Positions 6,515 to 7,000 of a stretch of DNA of 7,000 bases are shown piece by piece. The notes below the pieces were generated by a model. It was given only the letters and a program-made list of their open reading frames with translations, searched no databases and had not been told where the DNA came from. The DNA comes from Prochloron sp. SP5CPC1. GTDB lineage: Bacteria; Cyanobacteriota; Cyanobacteriia; Cyanobacteriales; Prochloraceae. The stretch spans positions 1-7,000 of the forward strand of contig JACONB010000177.1 of the NCBI GenBank assembly GCA_014323965.1, read 5' to 3'. The translations under genes and the position numbers were made by a program. Position 1 is the first letter of the stretch. Each line of letters starts with the position of its first letter.

Positions 6515-7000
<486 letters not shown>

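Overview
The window is bacterial chromosome from a cyanobacterium. Three things support this: four copies of the HIP1 octamer GCGATCGC in 7 kb, a DUF1825 protein (a cyanobacterial family), and an Ftn2/ZipN (ARC6-type) cell-division protein, which is known only from cyanobacteria and plastids. The intergenic DNA is AT-rich, and group II intron and Uma2 sequences are present. This fits a mobile-element-rich lineage, perhaps filamentous, but I cannot name the genus.

Left to right: (1) 1-292 is folded non-coding sequence that reads, on the minus strand, as the first 292 nt of a group II intron; the rest of the intron and any maturase lie off the left edge. (2) 406-729(+) encodes a DUF1825 protein. 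(3) 859-1137(+) is a small uncharacterised gene with a TTG start whose 3' end overlaps pdhA tail to tail. (4) 1108-2139(-) is pdhA, the pyruvate dehydrogenase E1 alpha subunit. (5) 2140-2281 is a divergent promoter region with an 8-bp inverted repeat and an AT-rich palindrome. (6) 2282-4345(+) is ftn2/zipN, with a degenerate J domain, one membrane segment and a C-terminal ARC6-type domain. (7) 4347-6438(-) encodes a phosphoenolpyruvate-synthase-like protein split into two overlapping reading frames. The junction also seems to lack the end of the ATP-grasp domain, so the gene is broken or has become two polypeptides. (8) 6515-7000(-) is the C-terminal part of a Uma2-family protein that runs off the right edge.

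The genes do not form one pathway. pdhA (pyruvate to acetyl-CoA) and the PEP-synthase-like locus (pyruvate to PEP in its intact relatives) both act on pyruvate, but ftn2 lies between them and they are not one operon. Most gene ends are convergent and very tight (30-bp overlap for the small gene and pdhA, 1-bp gap for ftn2 and the PEP-synthase-like gene). I found no convincing new defence or mobile system. The best items for follow-up are the split PEP-synthase-like locus, the intron 5' end, and the pdhA/ftn2 control region.
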